The position numbers and the translations under genes were made by a program. A stretch of DNA of 64,000 nt from Planctomycetaceae bacterium (GTDB lineage Bacteria; Planctomycetota; Planctomycetia; Gemmatales; Gemmataceae), in NCBI GenBank assembly GCA_013823135.1, contig PNLP01000007.1, forward strand, positions 1 to 64,000. Reading direction: 5' to 3'. The notes below the pieces were generated by a model. It did not search any database, had not been told where the DNA came from, and was given only the letters and a program-made list of their open reading frames with translations. This document shows positions 44,770-52,827 of the stretch, piece by piece (position 1 is the first letter of the stretch; each line of letters starts with the position of its first letter).

Positions 44770-44858
44770 GGAATTCTTCGTGCGGAATTTTCGGAATGTG
44801 GAATGAAAACCAGTCCGTTCTCATCGCTCCGCATTCCGCGCTCCGCACTCCGAATTCC
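44770..44858. repeat. Degenerate palindrome between trx and lepA
   Basis: GGAATTC..GTGCGGA..CGGAATG (44770-44798) is partly inverted at 44832-44858 (CATTCCGCG..CTCCGCAC..GAATTCC). The arms have several mismatches and one length difference, so this is an older copy of the same kind of element seen elsewhere in the window. The rest of the 235-nt gap shows nothing else. Confidence 0.5.
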
Positions 44859-44989
44859 AGACATCTTCCGGGTTTCCAACACCGCGTCAATGTCGCGGTG
44901 CCCTATTCAGGGTTCGACGCGACTGCTAATATCTTGAGATAGACTCGGGCCAATCCCGGAGTCGCCAGGACACCGTGAGCCGCGACGAC

Positions 44990-46792
44990 ATGCCGACGCC
45001 GACCGCAAATATCCGAAACTTCTGCATCATCGCCCACATCGACCACGGGAAAAGCACCCTCGCGGACCAGTTCTTGCTGAAAACCGGGACCATCTCCGAG
45101 CGTGATATCAAGGCCCAGACGCTCGACAGCATGGATCTCGAACGCGAACGCGGCATCACGATCCGGATGCATCCGGTCACGATCTACCACGAGTACAAGG
45201 GCACGCGGTACGAACTCAACCTGATCGATACCCCGGGCCACGTGGACTTCAACTACGAAGTGTCGCGTTCGCTAGCCGCGTGTGAAGGTGCAATCCTCCT
45301 GGCGGATGCGTTCCAGGGCGTGCAGGCGCAAACCGTCGCCAACGGCTTTCTCGCGATGGAAGCCGGGCTCAAGATTATACCCACGCTCAACAAGATCGAC
45401 CTGCCGCACGCACGCCCGGACTTCGTGATCGGTGAAATGGAAACCGCCCTGATGACGGTTCCCGAAGAGGTCATGCGGGTCAGCGGCAAGACCGGCATCG
45501 GCGTCGAGGATCTGCTCGCAGCGGTCATCGACCGCGTTCCGCAACCGGCCGGCGACCCGACCGCCCCGACCAAGGCACTCATCTACAACTCGCACTTCGA
45601 CACCTACAAGGGTGTCGTGGTCTACATCCGCATGATCGACGGCAACATCAAGCCGGGGCAAAAGATCAAGTTCATGCGTGCCGGCCGCGAATACGCGATC
45701 ACCGAGATGGGCCAGTTCCGCCCGGACATGGTAAAGTGCGACGAACTCTCCGCGGGCCAGGTCGGCTACTTCACCGCGAACATCAAGAACATCGAGTATG
45801 TCGGCATCGGCGACACAGTCACTGACGCCGTGAACCCGACAGCCGAGCCGCTTGCCGGGTACAAGGAACCGAAGCCGATGGTGTACTCGGGGCTGTTCCC
45901 GGTGAACAACAACGAGTTCGAGGATCTCCGCGAGGCGCTTGGCAAGCTCAAGCTCAACGACAGTTCGTTCACCTTCACGCCGGAAGTGTCGGACGGTCTC
46001 GGGTTCGGCTTCCGCTGCGGCTTCCTCGGGATGCTCCACCGCGAGATCATCCAGCAGCGGCTCGAACGCGAGAGCGAACTGAACCTCGTTCAGACGGCCC
46101 CCAACGTGTCGTTCGAGGTGCTGAAGAAGGACGGGGAAACGGTAACGCTCCACGGCCCGCAGGACGTGCCAGACGGCGGCTTGATCGAGGAGTTTCGCGA
46201 GCCGATCGTGCGTATCAGCTTCCTCATTCCCGCTGCGAATATCGGGGCACTGATGGGGATGTGTACCGACCGCCGCGGCGTGTTCGTGCGTACCGAGTAC
46301 CTGAGCCAACTGCGGGTGATTCTCGTTTACGAGATGCCACTCGCGGAAGTGATCTACGACCTTTACGACAAGCTGAAGTCGGTCACGCACGGCTACGGCA
46401 CGATGGATTACGAAGTGCTCGGCTATCGTGCCGCCGACCTCGTGAAGATGGACATCCTCGTCCACGGGCAAAAGGTGGACGCGCTGTCGGTGATCGTTCA
46501 CCGAACGAACGCCGAGCGGCGAGGTCGTGCGATCCTGAAGAAACTCCGTGAGGAGATCGACCGGCACCTGTTCGAGGTCTCGCTTCAGGCCGCCATCGGT
46601 GCACGGGTGATTGCCCGCGAGAACATCGCCGCGATGCGGAAGAACGTGACCGCGAAGTGCTACGGCGGCGACATCACGCGTAAGCGGAAACTCTGGTCGA
46701 AGCAGGCCGAGGGCAAGAAGCGGATGAAGCAGATCGGGCAAGTCGAAGTGCCGCAGGAGGCGTTCCTCGCGGTGCTTGAGCAGGACGACTGA
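44990..46792 (+). CDS. lepA: Elongation factor 4 (LepA), ribosome back-translocase
   Basis: 600 residues from the ATG at 44990; an in-frame GTG at 44975 is an alternative. G1 is AHIDHGKST, G3 is DTPGH, G4 is NKID; the switch region is ERGITIRM. LepA binds ribosomes and promotes back-translocation or helps assembly and translation under stress. The LepA-specific C-terminal domain contains KCYGGDITRKRKLW and ends KKRMKQIGQVEVPQEAFLAVL, the hallmark of EF4. Membrane-peripheral or cytoplasmic. A signal peptidase gene often follows lepA, as here. Confidence 0.97.
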   Translation: MPTPTANIRNFCIIAHIDHGKSTLADQFLLKTGTISERDIKAQTLDSMDLERERGITIRMHPVTIYHEYKGTRYELNLIDTPGHVDFNYEVSRSLAACEGAILLADAFQGVQAQTVANGFLAMEAGLKIIPTLNKIDLPHARPDFVIGEMETALMTVPEEVMRVSGKTGIGVEDLLAAVIDRVPQPAGDPTAPTKALIYNSHFDTYKGVVVYIRMIDGNIKPGQKIKFMRAGREYAITEMGQFRPDMVKCDELSAGQVGYFTANIKNIEYVGIGDTVTDAVNPTAEPLAGYKEPKPMVYSGLFPVNNNEFEDLREALGKLKLNDSSFTFTPEVSDGLGFGFRCGFLGMLHREIIQQRLERESELNLVQTAPNVSFEVLKKDGETVTLHGPQDVPDGGLIEEFREPIVRISFLIPAANIGALMGMCTDRRGVFVRTEYLSQLRVILVYEMPLAEVIYDLYDKLKSVTHGYGTMDYEVLGYRAADLVKMDILVHGQKVDALSVIVHRTNAERRGRAILKKLREEIDRHLFEVSLQAAIGARVIARENIAAMRKNVTAKCYGGDITRKRKLWSKQAEGKKRMKQIGQVEVPQEAFLAVLEQDD

Positions 46793-46798
46793 TTTCTT

Positions 46799-46875
46799 GG
46801 CGAGCGGGGCGGCGTAAGCCCCCCGAGTCTCTGGCAATTGCAAGAACTCGGGGGGCTTACGCCGCCCCGCTCGCC
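46799..46875. repeat. Perfect 30-bp palindrome after lepA
   Basis: Arms 46799-46828 and 46846-46875 are exact reverse complements (GGCGAGCGGGGCGGCG..) around a 17-nt loop, 7 nt after the lepA stop. It probably stops transcription or acts as a dispersed repeat. The next gene starts 18 nt past it, so transcripts from lepA may not continue. Confidence 0.85.
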
Positions 46876-46893
46876 GAAACAGGATCTCGCATC

Positions 46894-48591
46894 ATGGATC
46901 GACCCGACGCACATCCGGCTAGGGAAACGCTCCCCGATCCGCCACTAGACGAACTGCCTCTCGTGGAAGAGTTGCCGTCACGTTCACCTGTTATCCTACC
47001 CCCCACCGCACCACTCCCGCTCGAAGACGCTGCCCCAGTTACGCCTCCGAATCCGGTGAAGCAAGCGCCACCTGCTGAACCACAGCCACACGGCAAGGGT
47101 CACCACGTTCACGTTGGCAGCCCTTACCGCATCCTCGCGAATATCGCGGCGGCGTTCGTGTCGCTGTTCGTGTTCGTTCGTGTGTTCGCGCTGGAGCCGT
47201 TTGGAGTCCCCACAGGCAGCATGGCACCCGCGCTATTAGGCAATCATCGCGAAGGCCCCTGCCCTCGCTGCGGTTTCCCCGTTCGAGTGGGTGCGCCTTC
47301 GACAGGCGGGAACAACGCGGAGCAATACGAAGCGGTCGGCTGCCCGAACTGCGGGCAGGCGTTCTCGCTCGCCGGTGCCTTCGACCTGAACGGCGACCGC
47401 CTGCTCGTGGACAAGAACGTGTTCAACATCCGACGTCCGCGTCGATGGGAAATGGGCGTGTTCCACTGCCCGGACCCCGACCCCCGAGAGTATCGCAAGC
47501 CCTACGTGAAACGGGTCGTCGGCCTCCCCGGCGAGACCATCACCATCCTCGAGGGTGAGGTGTACGCGAATGGTGAGTTGCTTCGCAAAACACTCCCTGA
47601 ACTTCGCGAAACGCGAACCCTGATCTTCGACATGGCGTATGTTCCCGAGCCCGGCGGGTGGAACCAGCGCTGGCTCGCGGAGCCGACCGAGAACGACCCA
47701 CGCTTGCCGCCCGCCACCAACCGCAAGGCGGAACCCGCTTCGGCAGCGGTCGTGAACGGCGGCGAGTTGCTCCTCGACGCGGCCGAGAGCCCACAAACCA
47801 CGCGATCCGTGACATATCGCAACTGGAACCTCGATGAACGCGAGGAACAAACGATCCGCGTGTGGAACAGCTACGACGGGCTCCGATCACTTGGGCGGTT
47901 GCCAATCACCAAACGCTCGTTCGACAAGCTCCCGCACGCGAACGACTTCTCGCTTTCCTGCGATGTGGAAGTGCTGGCAACCGCCGACGAGGGGAGTTTC
48001 GCGTGCCGCTTGATCGACGGCACCGATGCGGTCCATGCCGAAATCAGCGTGGGAGCGAAGGCGAACGGGTTGGCGATTCTCACGCACGACGGGGTTGGCC
48101 CGCTCGCCACGACTCGCGGAGTCAGCCTGGAACTTGGTCGCACTTACCGGATAGACTTCTCGTTCGTGGACCGACGGGCGATCCTGGCCATCGACGGCAA
48201 AGTGGTCGGAGCCTCCGCCGACTTACCCGCTCTCGCGACCCGTGGCGAGGTTCGCCGTCCGCTCCAGCTGGGCGCTCGCGGTTCCCGCCTTGCGATCCGC
48301 AACCTGAAATTGTATCGGGATGTGTACTACACCCAGTTCGGTGAAAACGGGACACAACCGCCGCACGGCACGCCAATAACGATGGCCTCGGACGAATACT
48401 TCATGATGGGCGACAACAGCGGGAACTCGCAGGACAGCAGGAAATGGCCGAACGCGGGCGTGCCAGAGGCGGAGTTCATCGGTAAACCATTCCTGATCCA
48501 CCAACCACTGCGACCCGCCCGAACAACCTTCGGCGGTCGCGAGCGGCTGTTCCAGACGGTGGACTGGTCTCGCCTGCGATGGCTGCACTAA
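46894..48591 (+). CDS. lepB: Signal peptidase I with zinc-ribbon-like and long insertions (first paralogue)
   Basis: 565 residues. A Pro-rich cytoplasmic N-terminus (to about 75) precedes one membrane helix (ILANIAAAFVSLFVFVRVFAL). Catalytic Ser109 is in PTGSMAPAL, Lys206 in YVKRVVGLPGE, and the final box is GDNSGNSQDSR near 506. Between Ser and Lys is a CxxC pair (Cys123/126 and Cys150/153), a likely zinc ribbon absent from normal SPase I. A further about 270 residues, beta-rich with laminin-G-like features (DFSLSCDVEVL, YRIDFSFVDRRAILAIDGK), separate the Lys box from the last box. It should cleave signal peptides; the extras are novel. Confidence 0.88.
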   Translation: MDRPDAHPARETLPDPPLDELPLVEELPSRSPVILPPTAPLPLEDAAPVTPPNPVKQAPPAEPQPHGKGHHVHVGSPYRILANIAAAFVSLFVFVRVFALEPFGVPTGSMAPALLGNHREGPCPRCGFPVRVGAPSTGGNNAEQYEAVGCPNCGQAFSLAGAFDLNGDRLLVDKNVFNIRRPRRWEMGVFHCPDPDPREYRKPYVKRVVGLPGETITILEGEVYANGELLRKTLPELRETRTLIFDMAYVPEPGGWNQRWLAEPTENDPRLPPATNRKAEPASAAVVNGGELLLDAAESPQTTRSVTYRNWNLDEREEQTIRVWNSYDGLRSLGRLPITKRSFDKLPHANDFSLSCDVEVLATADEGSFACRLIDGTDAVHAEISVGAKANGLAILTHDGVGPLATTRGVSLELGRTYRIDFSFVDRRAILAIDGKVVGASADLPALATRGEVRRPLQLGARGSRLAIRNLKLYRDVYYTQFGENGTQPPHGTPITMASDEYFMMGDNSGNSQDSRKWPNAGVPEAEFIGKPFLIHQPLRPARTTFGGRERLFQTVDWSRLRWLH

Positions 48592-48673
48592 CTGATTGAG
48601 CGGTGGCCCCACCGGGGCCACGCACCGCACCCTGGTTGTCCTGAAGGGACCACCACTAAACGCTGAGACCTGT

Positions 48674-50464
48674 ATGCCTGAGATAGCAGAGCCAACGACA
48701 GCCGACGAGAAGAAGAAACACACCGCCCCGCGTGATGCGGCACGTGAGGCCGTCGAGACAATTGTGTTCGTGGTCGTGTTGGTGCTGCTGCTCAAGCTGT
48801 TCGTCACCGAGGCATTCGTGATCCCGACCGGGAGCATGGCCGAGACGCTCTACGGCTACCAGAAGATCGTGAAGTGCCCGAAGTGCGAGCATGAGTTCCC
48901 GGTGAACTCGCACGACGAGGTCGAGGGTCGCGACGGGAAGCGAACCGCACTCGTCGGGTACACTTGCCCCAACTGCCGGCACAAGGGGCGAATCGAAGAC
49001 CTCAAACCGGTTCCCCAGAACAACACGGGCGACCGCGTGCTCGTGCTGAAGCCGCTGTACCACTTGCGCGACCCGCAGCGAGGCGACGTCGTGGTCTTCA
49101 AGTTCCCGGAGAAGCCGCAAGAGAAGTACACCGCCCAGAACTACATCAAGCGGGCGATGGGCTTTGGTGGCGAAACCATCGGAATCTACCGCGGCGATCT
49201 CTTCGTCACGCGGTCGCTGGACTACCCACCCGATGCAGTCGATGAACACGGTAGCCTTCTCTACCCACGCCCGCCCGACTCCGTGGATCTGTGGAAGCCG
49301 CAGTACATGTACTCGACCGTGGCTCAATCGAACCCACTCTCAACGGGTCTGTTCGATGCTTCACGCGGGGCAGGCTTCCCGGCTGGTCGCGGGGGCTTCG
49401 AGATGATCCGCAAGGGAGAGGCACAACTCCTCGCCGATCTGCGAATCGTCTGGGACAACGATCAACAGCCCACCGAACTCGCCGGCAAAGTGCCGCCGCG
49501 TTGGTACGCCGCGCCGACTGCGCCCGCGAACCCGATGGGCGTCGCGGGGCCGACGCACTGGACCGGCGACAACCGCGACCAACCGAAAGTCTTCGGCCAT
49601 GAGCGTGCGGAACTGGACTGGATTCGCTACCGCCACCTCGCGATGCCGTGGCGTGAGCCGCTCGTCGCGGACGACGCACACTCGCCCCACGATCTGGAGA
49701 GTCTCGCGAAGCAGTCACCGATGCCGATCGACAACTTCCTCGGCTACAACGCGGGTATGAGCCTCGACGCCGCGAACCAGATGATGCCCCGCGATTCCCA
49801 GGGGATGGACAAGCTCTGGGTCGGCGACCTGTGCGTCGAGTGCAAGGCGACAATCGCCGCGGGTGCGGAGGTCGTTCTCGAACTGTCGCGCGGGGTGAAC
49901 CGCTTTCAGGCAACGTTCGCGGAAGGCAAGGTCACGCTCTCCCGAATTGGAGCCGACCCCAGCGACACACCGTTTGGCAACCCCACGCGACCCTGCAAGC
50001 TCGCCGCCGGCTCGACGCACACGCTTCGCTTCGCAAACGTGGACGCCCGCCTGTGGGTGTGGGTAGACGGCAGCCGCATCGACTTCGGGACGGAAGCGGA
50101 TTACATGCCGGCGACCCCGGAACAGGAAGCCGCGTTCAAGGACGCGGACGGGAAACCCGACCTGAACCCCGAAGGCTGGACGAAGACGAACGATGTCGAT
50201 GCACCGGCCAGCGTTGGAGCGAAGGGGAAGGTTACGGTACAGAGCATCAAGCTCCATCGCGACGTGTACTACACCCGCCGCGGTAACTCGGACGCAGCAA
50301 AGGCCAGCCTCTACTACGTGCAACCCGGCCACTACATGTGCCTGGGCGACAACAGCGCCCACAGTTCCGATAGCCGCGACTGGGGCACGGTTCCTCAGCG
50401 ATTGATGCTCGGCAAGGCCGTGTTCGTGTTCTGGCCGTACAACCGTATCGGGTTCATCAAGTGA
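48674..50464 (+). CDS. lepB: Signal peptidase I with zinc-ribbon-like and long insertions (second paralogue)
   Basis: 596 residues. One membrane helix (TIVFVVVLVLLLKLF) with Ser54 in IPTGSMAETL. Cys68/71 and Cys98/101 form a zinc-ribbon-like pair in the same place as in its neighbour. Lys159 is in YIKRAMGFGGETIG (usual form KRVVGLPGE, so the box has drifted). An insertion of about 350 residues runs from 170 to GDNSAHSSDSR near 558, ending in DVYYTRRGNSD just like its neighbour's DVYYTQFGENG. The two inserts share a beta-domain but little else. It likely cleaves a different set of preproteins. Confidence 0.88.
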   Translation: MPEIAEPTTADEKKKHTAPRDAAREAVETIVFVVVLVLLLKLFVTEAFVIPTGSMAETLYGYQKIVKCPKCEHEFPVNSHDEVEGRDGKRTALVGYTCPNCRHKGRIEDLKPVPQNNTGDRVLVLKPLYHLRDPQRGDVVVFKFPEKPQEKYTAQNYIKRAMGFGGETIGIYRGDLFVTRSLDYPPDAVDEHGSLLYPRPPDSVDLWKPQYMYSTVAQSNPLSTGLFDASRGAGFPAGRGGFEMIRKGEAQLLADLRIVWDNDQQPTELAGKVPPRWYAAPTAPANPMGVAGPTHWTGDNRDQPKVFGHERAELDWIRYRHLAMPWREPLVADDAHSPHDLESLAKQSPMPIDNFLGYNAGMSLDAANQMMPRDSQGMDKLWVGDLCVECKATIAAGAEVVLELSRGVNRFQATFAEGKVTLSRIGADPSDTPFGNPTRPCKLAAGSTHTLRFANVDARLWVWVDGSRIDFGTEADYMPATPEQEAAFKDADGKPDLNPEGWTKTNDVDAPASVGAKGKVTVQSIKLHRDVYYTRRGNSDAAKASLYYVQPGHYMCLGDNSAHSSDSRDWGTVPQRLMLGKAVFVFWPYNRIGFIK

Positions 50465-50465
50465 C

Positions 50466-50930
50466 CGTTTAGCCGCGACCCAAAGGGAGCGCGACCTAAA
50501 CGAGGGTGCGATATGCTCACTGGCGACATTCAGATTCGCGTGCGGTACGCCGAGACCGATCGGATGGGGTTGCTGCACCACGCGAACTACCTGGTGTACT
50601 TCGAGCAGGCCCGCACGGAGTTGCTTCGCAGCAGCGGAGTGGCCTACAAGGAACTGGAAGACCAGGGCTTTTTCCTGGTCATCGCCAAGATCGAGATCAA
50701 GTATAAAAGCCCGGCGCACTACGACGACCTGCTGACCGTTCGCACCACTGTCGTGCGAACAACACCAGTACGGTTGGAACACCACTATCAGATGTTCCGC
50801 GAGAACGGCACGCTGGTTTGCGAGGGTTCCTCGACCCTGGCGTGCGTGGATACGGAAGGTAAGTTGCAGGCAATGCCAGCGTGGCTGACGGAAACCAAGT
50901 GATCGTTTAGCCGCGACCCGAAGGGGAGCG
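50466..50930. repeat. Two copies of a short repeat beginning at successive stop codons
   Basis: CGTTTAGCCGCGACCC(A/G)AAGGG begins at 50466 and again at 50904, each within 3 nt of a stop codon, after the second signal peptidase and after the thioesterase. The first copy is also half of a hairpin with CTAAACG at 50496-50502. It is probably another dispersed palindromic family, the second copy being incomplete. Confidence 0.75.
50513..50902 (+). CDS. Acyl-CoA thioesterase, YbgC/FadM-type hotdog fold
   Basis: 129 residues. The 4-hydroxybenzoyl-CoA thioesterase pattern is intact: RVRYAETDRMGLLHHANYLVYFEQARTELLR (the Asp of TDRMG is catalytic), followed by the usual KYKSPAHYDD strand. YbgC belongs to the tol-pal cluster of many bacteria, and here it stands directly before a TolQ-like gene, which supports this reading. 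Cytoplasmic, tetramer in known relatives. Cleaves short-chain acyl-CoA or acyl-ACP thioesters. Confidence 0.93.
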   Translation: MLTGDIQIRVRYAETDRMGLLHHANYLVYFEQARTELLRSSGVAYKELEDQGFFLVIAKIEIKYKSPAHYDDLLTVRTTVVRTTPVRLEHHYQMFRENGTLVCEGSSTLACVDTEGKLQAMPAWLTETK

Positions 50931-50946
50931 GGTACGGGAGAAACCA

Positions 50947-51483
50947 GTGCGCCGGTTCTGGATTCACATCGTCCTGCCGCTCGCGTTCGCGGCCGTCCCC
51001 GTGCTCGCCGCGGCCCTGCTGTTCGCAGCGATCCCGGCCGACGCACGCCGCGAGTACATGAACCGCGTGGTCGAATCGCCCATCGACTGGATCATCATCG
51101 GGCTGGGGTTCACGCTGTTCGCCGTGCAGGTCGTGTTCGCTTGGCGTGCGATGCGATGGCGTGAACTCCAGGCGGACTTCGACCACCGCGCCGACCGCTG
51201 GGTGAACCACCTGTCGCAGGCCGCCGAGTGGTTCCCGCTCCTCGGGTTGATCGGCACGGTGGTCGCCATCCTCCAGACGTTCAGCTCGATCACGCCGGGG
51301 TCGCGGCCCGAGCCATCCGACATCATCCGCAAGTATGCCCCCGCGATCACAGCCACCGGCGGCGGGCTCTACATGGCGTTCATCAACATCCTGCCGATTT
51401 GGGTCGTCGGCATGGGCCGCGACCTGATTCGCGCCCTCGGTGGTTACGCACCGCCCCCGGAAACGCCAGGGGAGAAGTCGTGA
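50947..51483 (+). CDS. TolQ/ExbB/MotA-like proton channel protein
   Basis: 178 residues with about four membrane helices (first IHIVLPLAFAAVPVLAAALLF, second WIIIGLGFTLFAVQVVF). The last two match the TolQ/ExbB core: WFPLLGLIGTVVAILQTFSS and YAPAITATGGGLYMAFINILPIW. The order of helices, with the short loop between the second and third large, differs slightly from ExbB, and the cytoplasmic loop is short. It should pair with the next protein to form a proton-conducting complex that drives an envelope process. Confidence 0.75.
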   Translation: MRRFWIHIVLPLAFAAVPVLAAALLFAAIPADARREYMNRVVESPIDWIIIGLGFTLFAVQVVFAWRAMRWRELQADFDHRADRWVNHLSQAAEWFPLLGLIGTVVAILQTFSSITPGSRPEPSDIIRKYAPAITATGGGLYMAFINILPIWVVGMGRDLIRALGGYAPPPETPGEKS

Positions 51484-52028
51484 TCCAAACGCCGCGAAAG
51501 TCGGTCACACGCTTCTTCATCCCGCTCATCGACGTCCTGATCCTTCTGTTCTGCATCTTCCTCCTCATGCCGTTCGTGAGCGGGCCCGACACGCCCGAAC
51601 CCGGCCCTAACCCCAAGGACAAGACGCCCGAGGAGACGCTGCCAGACGACATCAACTTGCTTCAGAAGATGCTCAAGGAAGAGCGGATGAAGGTCTCGCG
51701 AATGGAGAAGGAGAAGTTCGCGAAACTCACCGACCGACTCGCCGTGCGTGTGTTGGAGATCGACCCCACGAACGGTACGCTGTTTTATTACGACCCCGCC
51801 CGCGAGGACGTGAAGACCGACGCTGACGCAGAGCGCCTGATTCGCAAGCAGAAGGACGCGGCCAACATGGGCGGGGGGGTGAAGGATGTGTTCTTCCTGA
51901 TACTCTACCCGAGACGGATACCGGGAAGGCCGCTCAGTGCGTTCCCAACCGGTGCGCAAGAAGACCAGATGAAGCGCTGGTTCAAGGACGTTCCCTTCGG
52001 CTTCGACATCCCGGCACTATCGCCCTGA
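51480..52028 (+). CDS. ExbD/TolR-like protein (GTG start)
   Basis: 182 residues, starting at a GTG inside the previous stop (GTGA overlap). The start region IQTPRKSVTRFFIPLIDVLILLFCIFLLMPF matches ExbD/TolR: a basic stretch, then one membrane helix containing the Asp (PLIDV) that carries protons in TolR. A Pro-rich linker and a coiled coil (KEERMKVSRMEKEKFAKL) follow, then a small periplasmic domain. Coupled translation with the TolQ-like gene is strong support for a complex. Confidence 0.78.
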   Translation: MIQTPRKSVTRFFIPLIDVLILLFCIFLLMPFVSGPDTPEPGPNPKDKTPEETLPDDINLLQKMLKEERMKVSRMEKEKFAKLTDRLAVRVLEIDPTNGTLFYYDPAREDVKTDADAERLIRKQKDAANMGGGVKDVFFLILYPRRIPGRPLSAFPTGAQEDQMKRWFKDVPFGFDIPALSP

Positions 52029-52043
52029 CCCTGAGGCACCGCG

Positions 52044-52700
52044 ATGCACGCATCTCTCTTCGGGTTTTTTACGAACGCCGAGAATGCGATCACGGAGTTG
52101 ATTAACGATTGCCTCCTGGTCGCGGGCGGCTTCCTGGTCGGCTACGTCCTCGGTGGCGTTCTCGCGTGGGCCGTTGGGCGGTACATTTTCAAACAGAAGG
52201 ATACTTCCAACTTCAAGGCCATCGGCAAGCCGGTCTGTGGCGCAATCCTGGCGGTCATCGTCGCCATGATCGTGTTCACCGGAAAGGGGAAGCCCATCGG
52301 CGAGGGCGGCGACGGGAAAGGGAGTTCGAACAACGACCCGAACTCCGGCAAGTCGAACCCACCAAACCCGAACCCCGACCTCAAAACCGATCCCAAGGTC
52401 TCGCCACCCAAGGTGGACATCAAGCCCGCCGACGTGACACTTCGCGTGACAGTGCTCGGTGGCGTGGATGTTGTGAACGAACGGTTCTACCTACTCGACG
52501 ACGACCGCACCCCGAAGACCTTCGCGGAACTGAAGACAGCGATTTCCGAGCGTCGGGCCAAGGAAAAGGGGAAGGTTGTGGTAGCGGTGCTGTTCCCGAC
52601 GAAAAATGCCCTGCCACGCGAGCACCCCGCAGTCACGCAAGTCGGCAAGTGGGCCGCCGAGGAAGCCGGGCTCGACGTGGTATTCCCAGCCGTGAAATAA
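52044..52700 (+). CDS. Two-helix membrane protein with periplasmic C-terminal domain
   Basis: 218 residues. Two membrane helices (LLVAGGFLVGYVLGGVLAWAVG and VCGAILAVIVAMIVF) lead to a Pro/Asn/Lys linker (about 85-125) and a C-terminal domain (RVTVLGGVDVVNERFYLLDD, KVVVAVLFPTKNALPREHPAV). The end fold looks like the ExbD/TolR periplasmic domain but with little sequence match. It starts 16 nt after the ExbD-like gene, so it is likely part of the same complex. No assigned family. Confidence 0.65.
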   Translation: MHASLFGFFTNAENAITELINDCLLVAGGFLVGYVLGGVLAWAVGRYIFKQKDTSNFKAIGKPVCGAILAVIVAMIVFTGKGKPIGEGGDGKGSSNNDPNSGKSNPPNPNPDLKTDPKVSPPKVDIKPADVTLRVTVLGGVDVVNERFYLLDDDRTPKTFAELKTAISERRAKEKGKVVVAVLFPTKNALPREHPAVTQVGKWAAEEAGLDVVFPAVK

Positions 52701-52791
52701 CAGAGGGGGAGAGTGGGAGACACATAGAGGGAGAAATACAACCTCGCACACGGATTGCTTTTCTCCCCCGCTCCGTGTCTCCCACTCTGTT
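52699..52791. repeat. Palindromic element between the membrane-protein gene and the GTPase gene
   Basis: AGAGTGGGAGACAC at 52710-52723 is inverted as GTGTCTCCCACTCT at 52775-52788, inside a 127-nt gap with purine-rich then pyrimidine-rich flanks. The right part (CTCCGTGTCTCCC..) closely resembles the C/T-rich tract at about 23636-23665, so the two are copies of one family. Confidence 0.6.
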
Positions 52792-52827
52792 CGAGCCTCA
52801 CGCTTATAGACCCCTCAGCTTTGCACA

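Noticed and set aside
45272..46843. 523-codon minus-strand open frame
   Set aside because: It lies across the intact lepA gene, is rich in His/Arg/Val and has no family pattern.
49715..51046. Minus-strand frame opposite the second signal peptidase and thioesterase
   Set aside because: Arg-rich with no motif; the plus-strand genes have catalytic residues in place.
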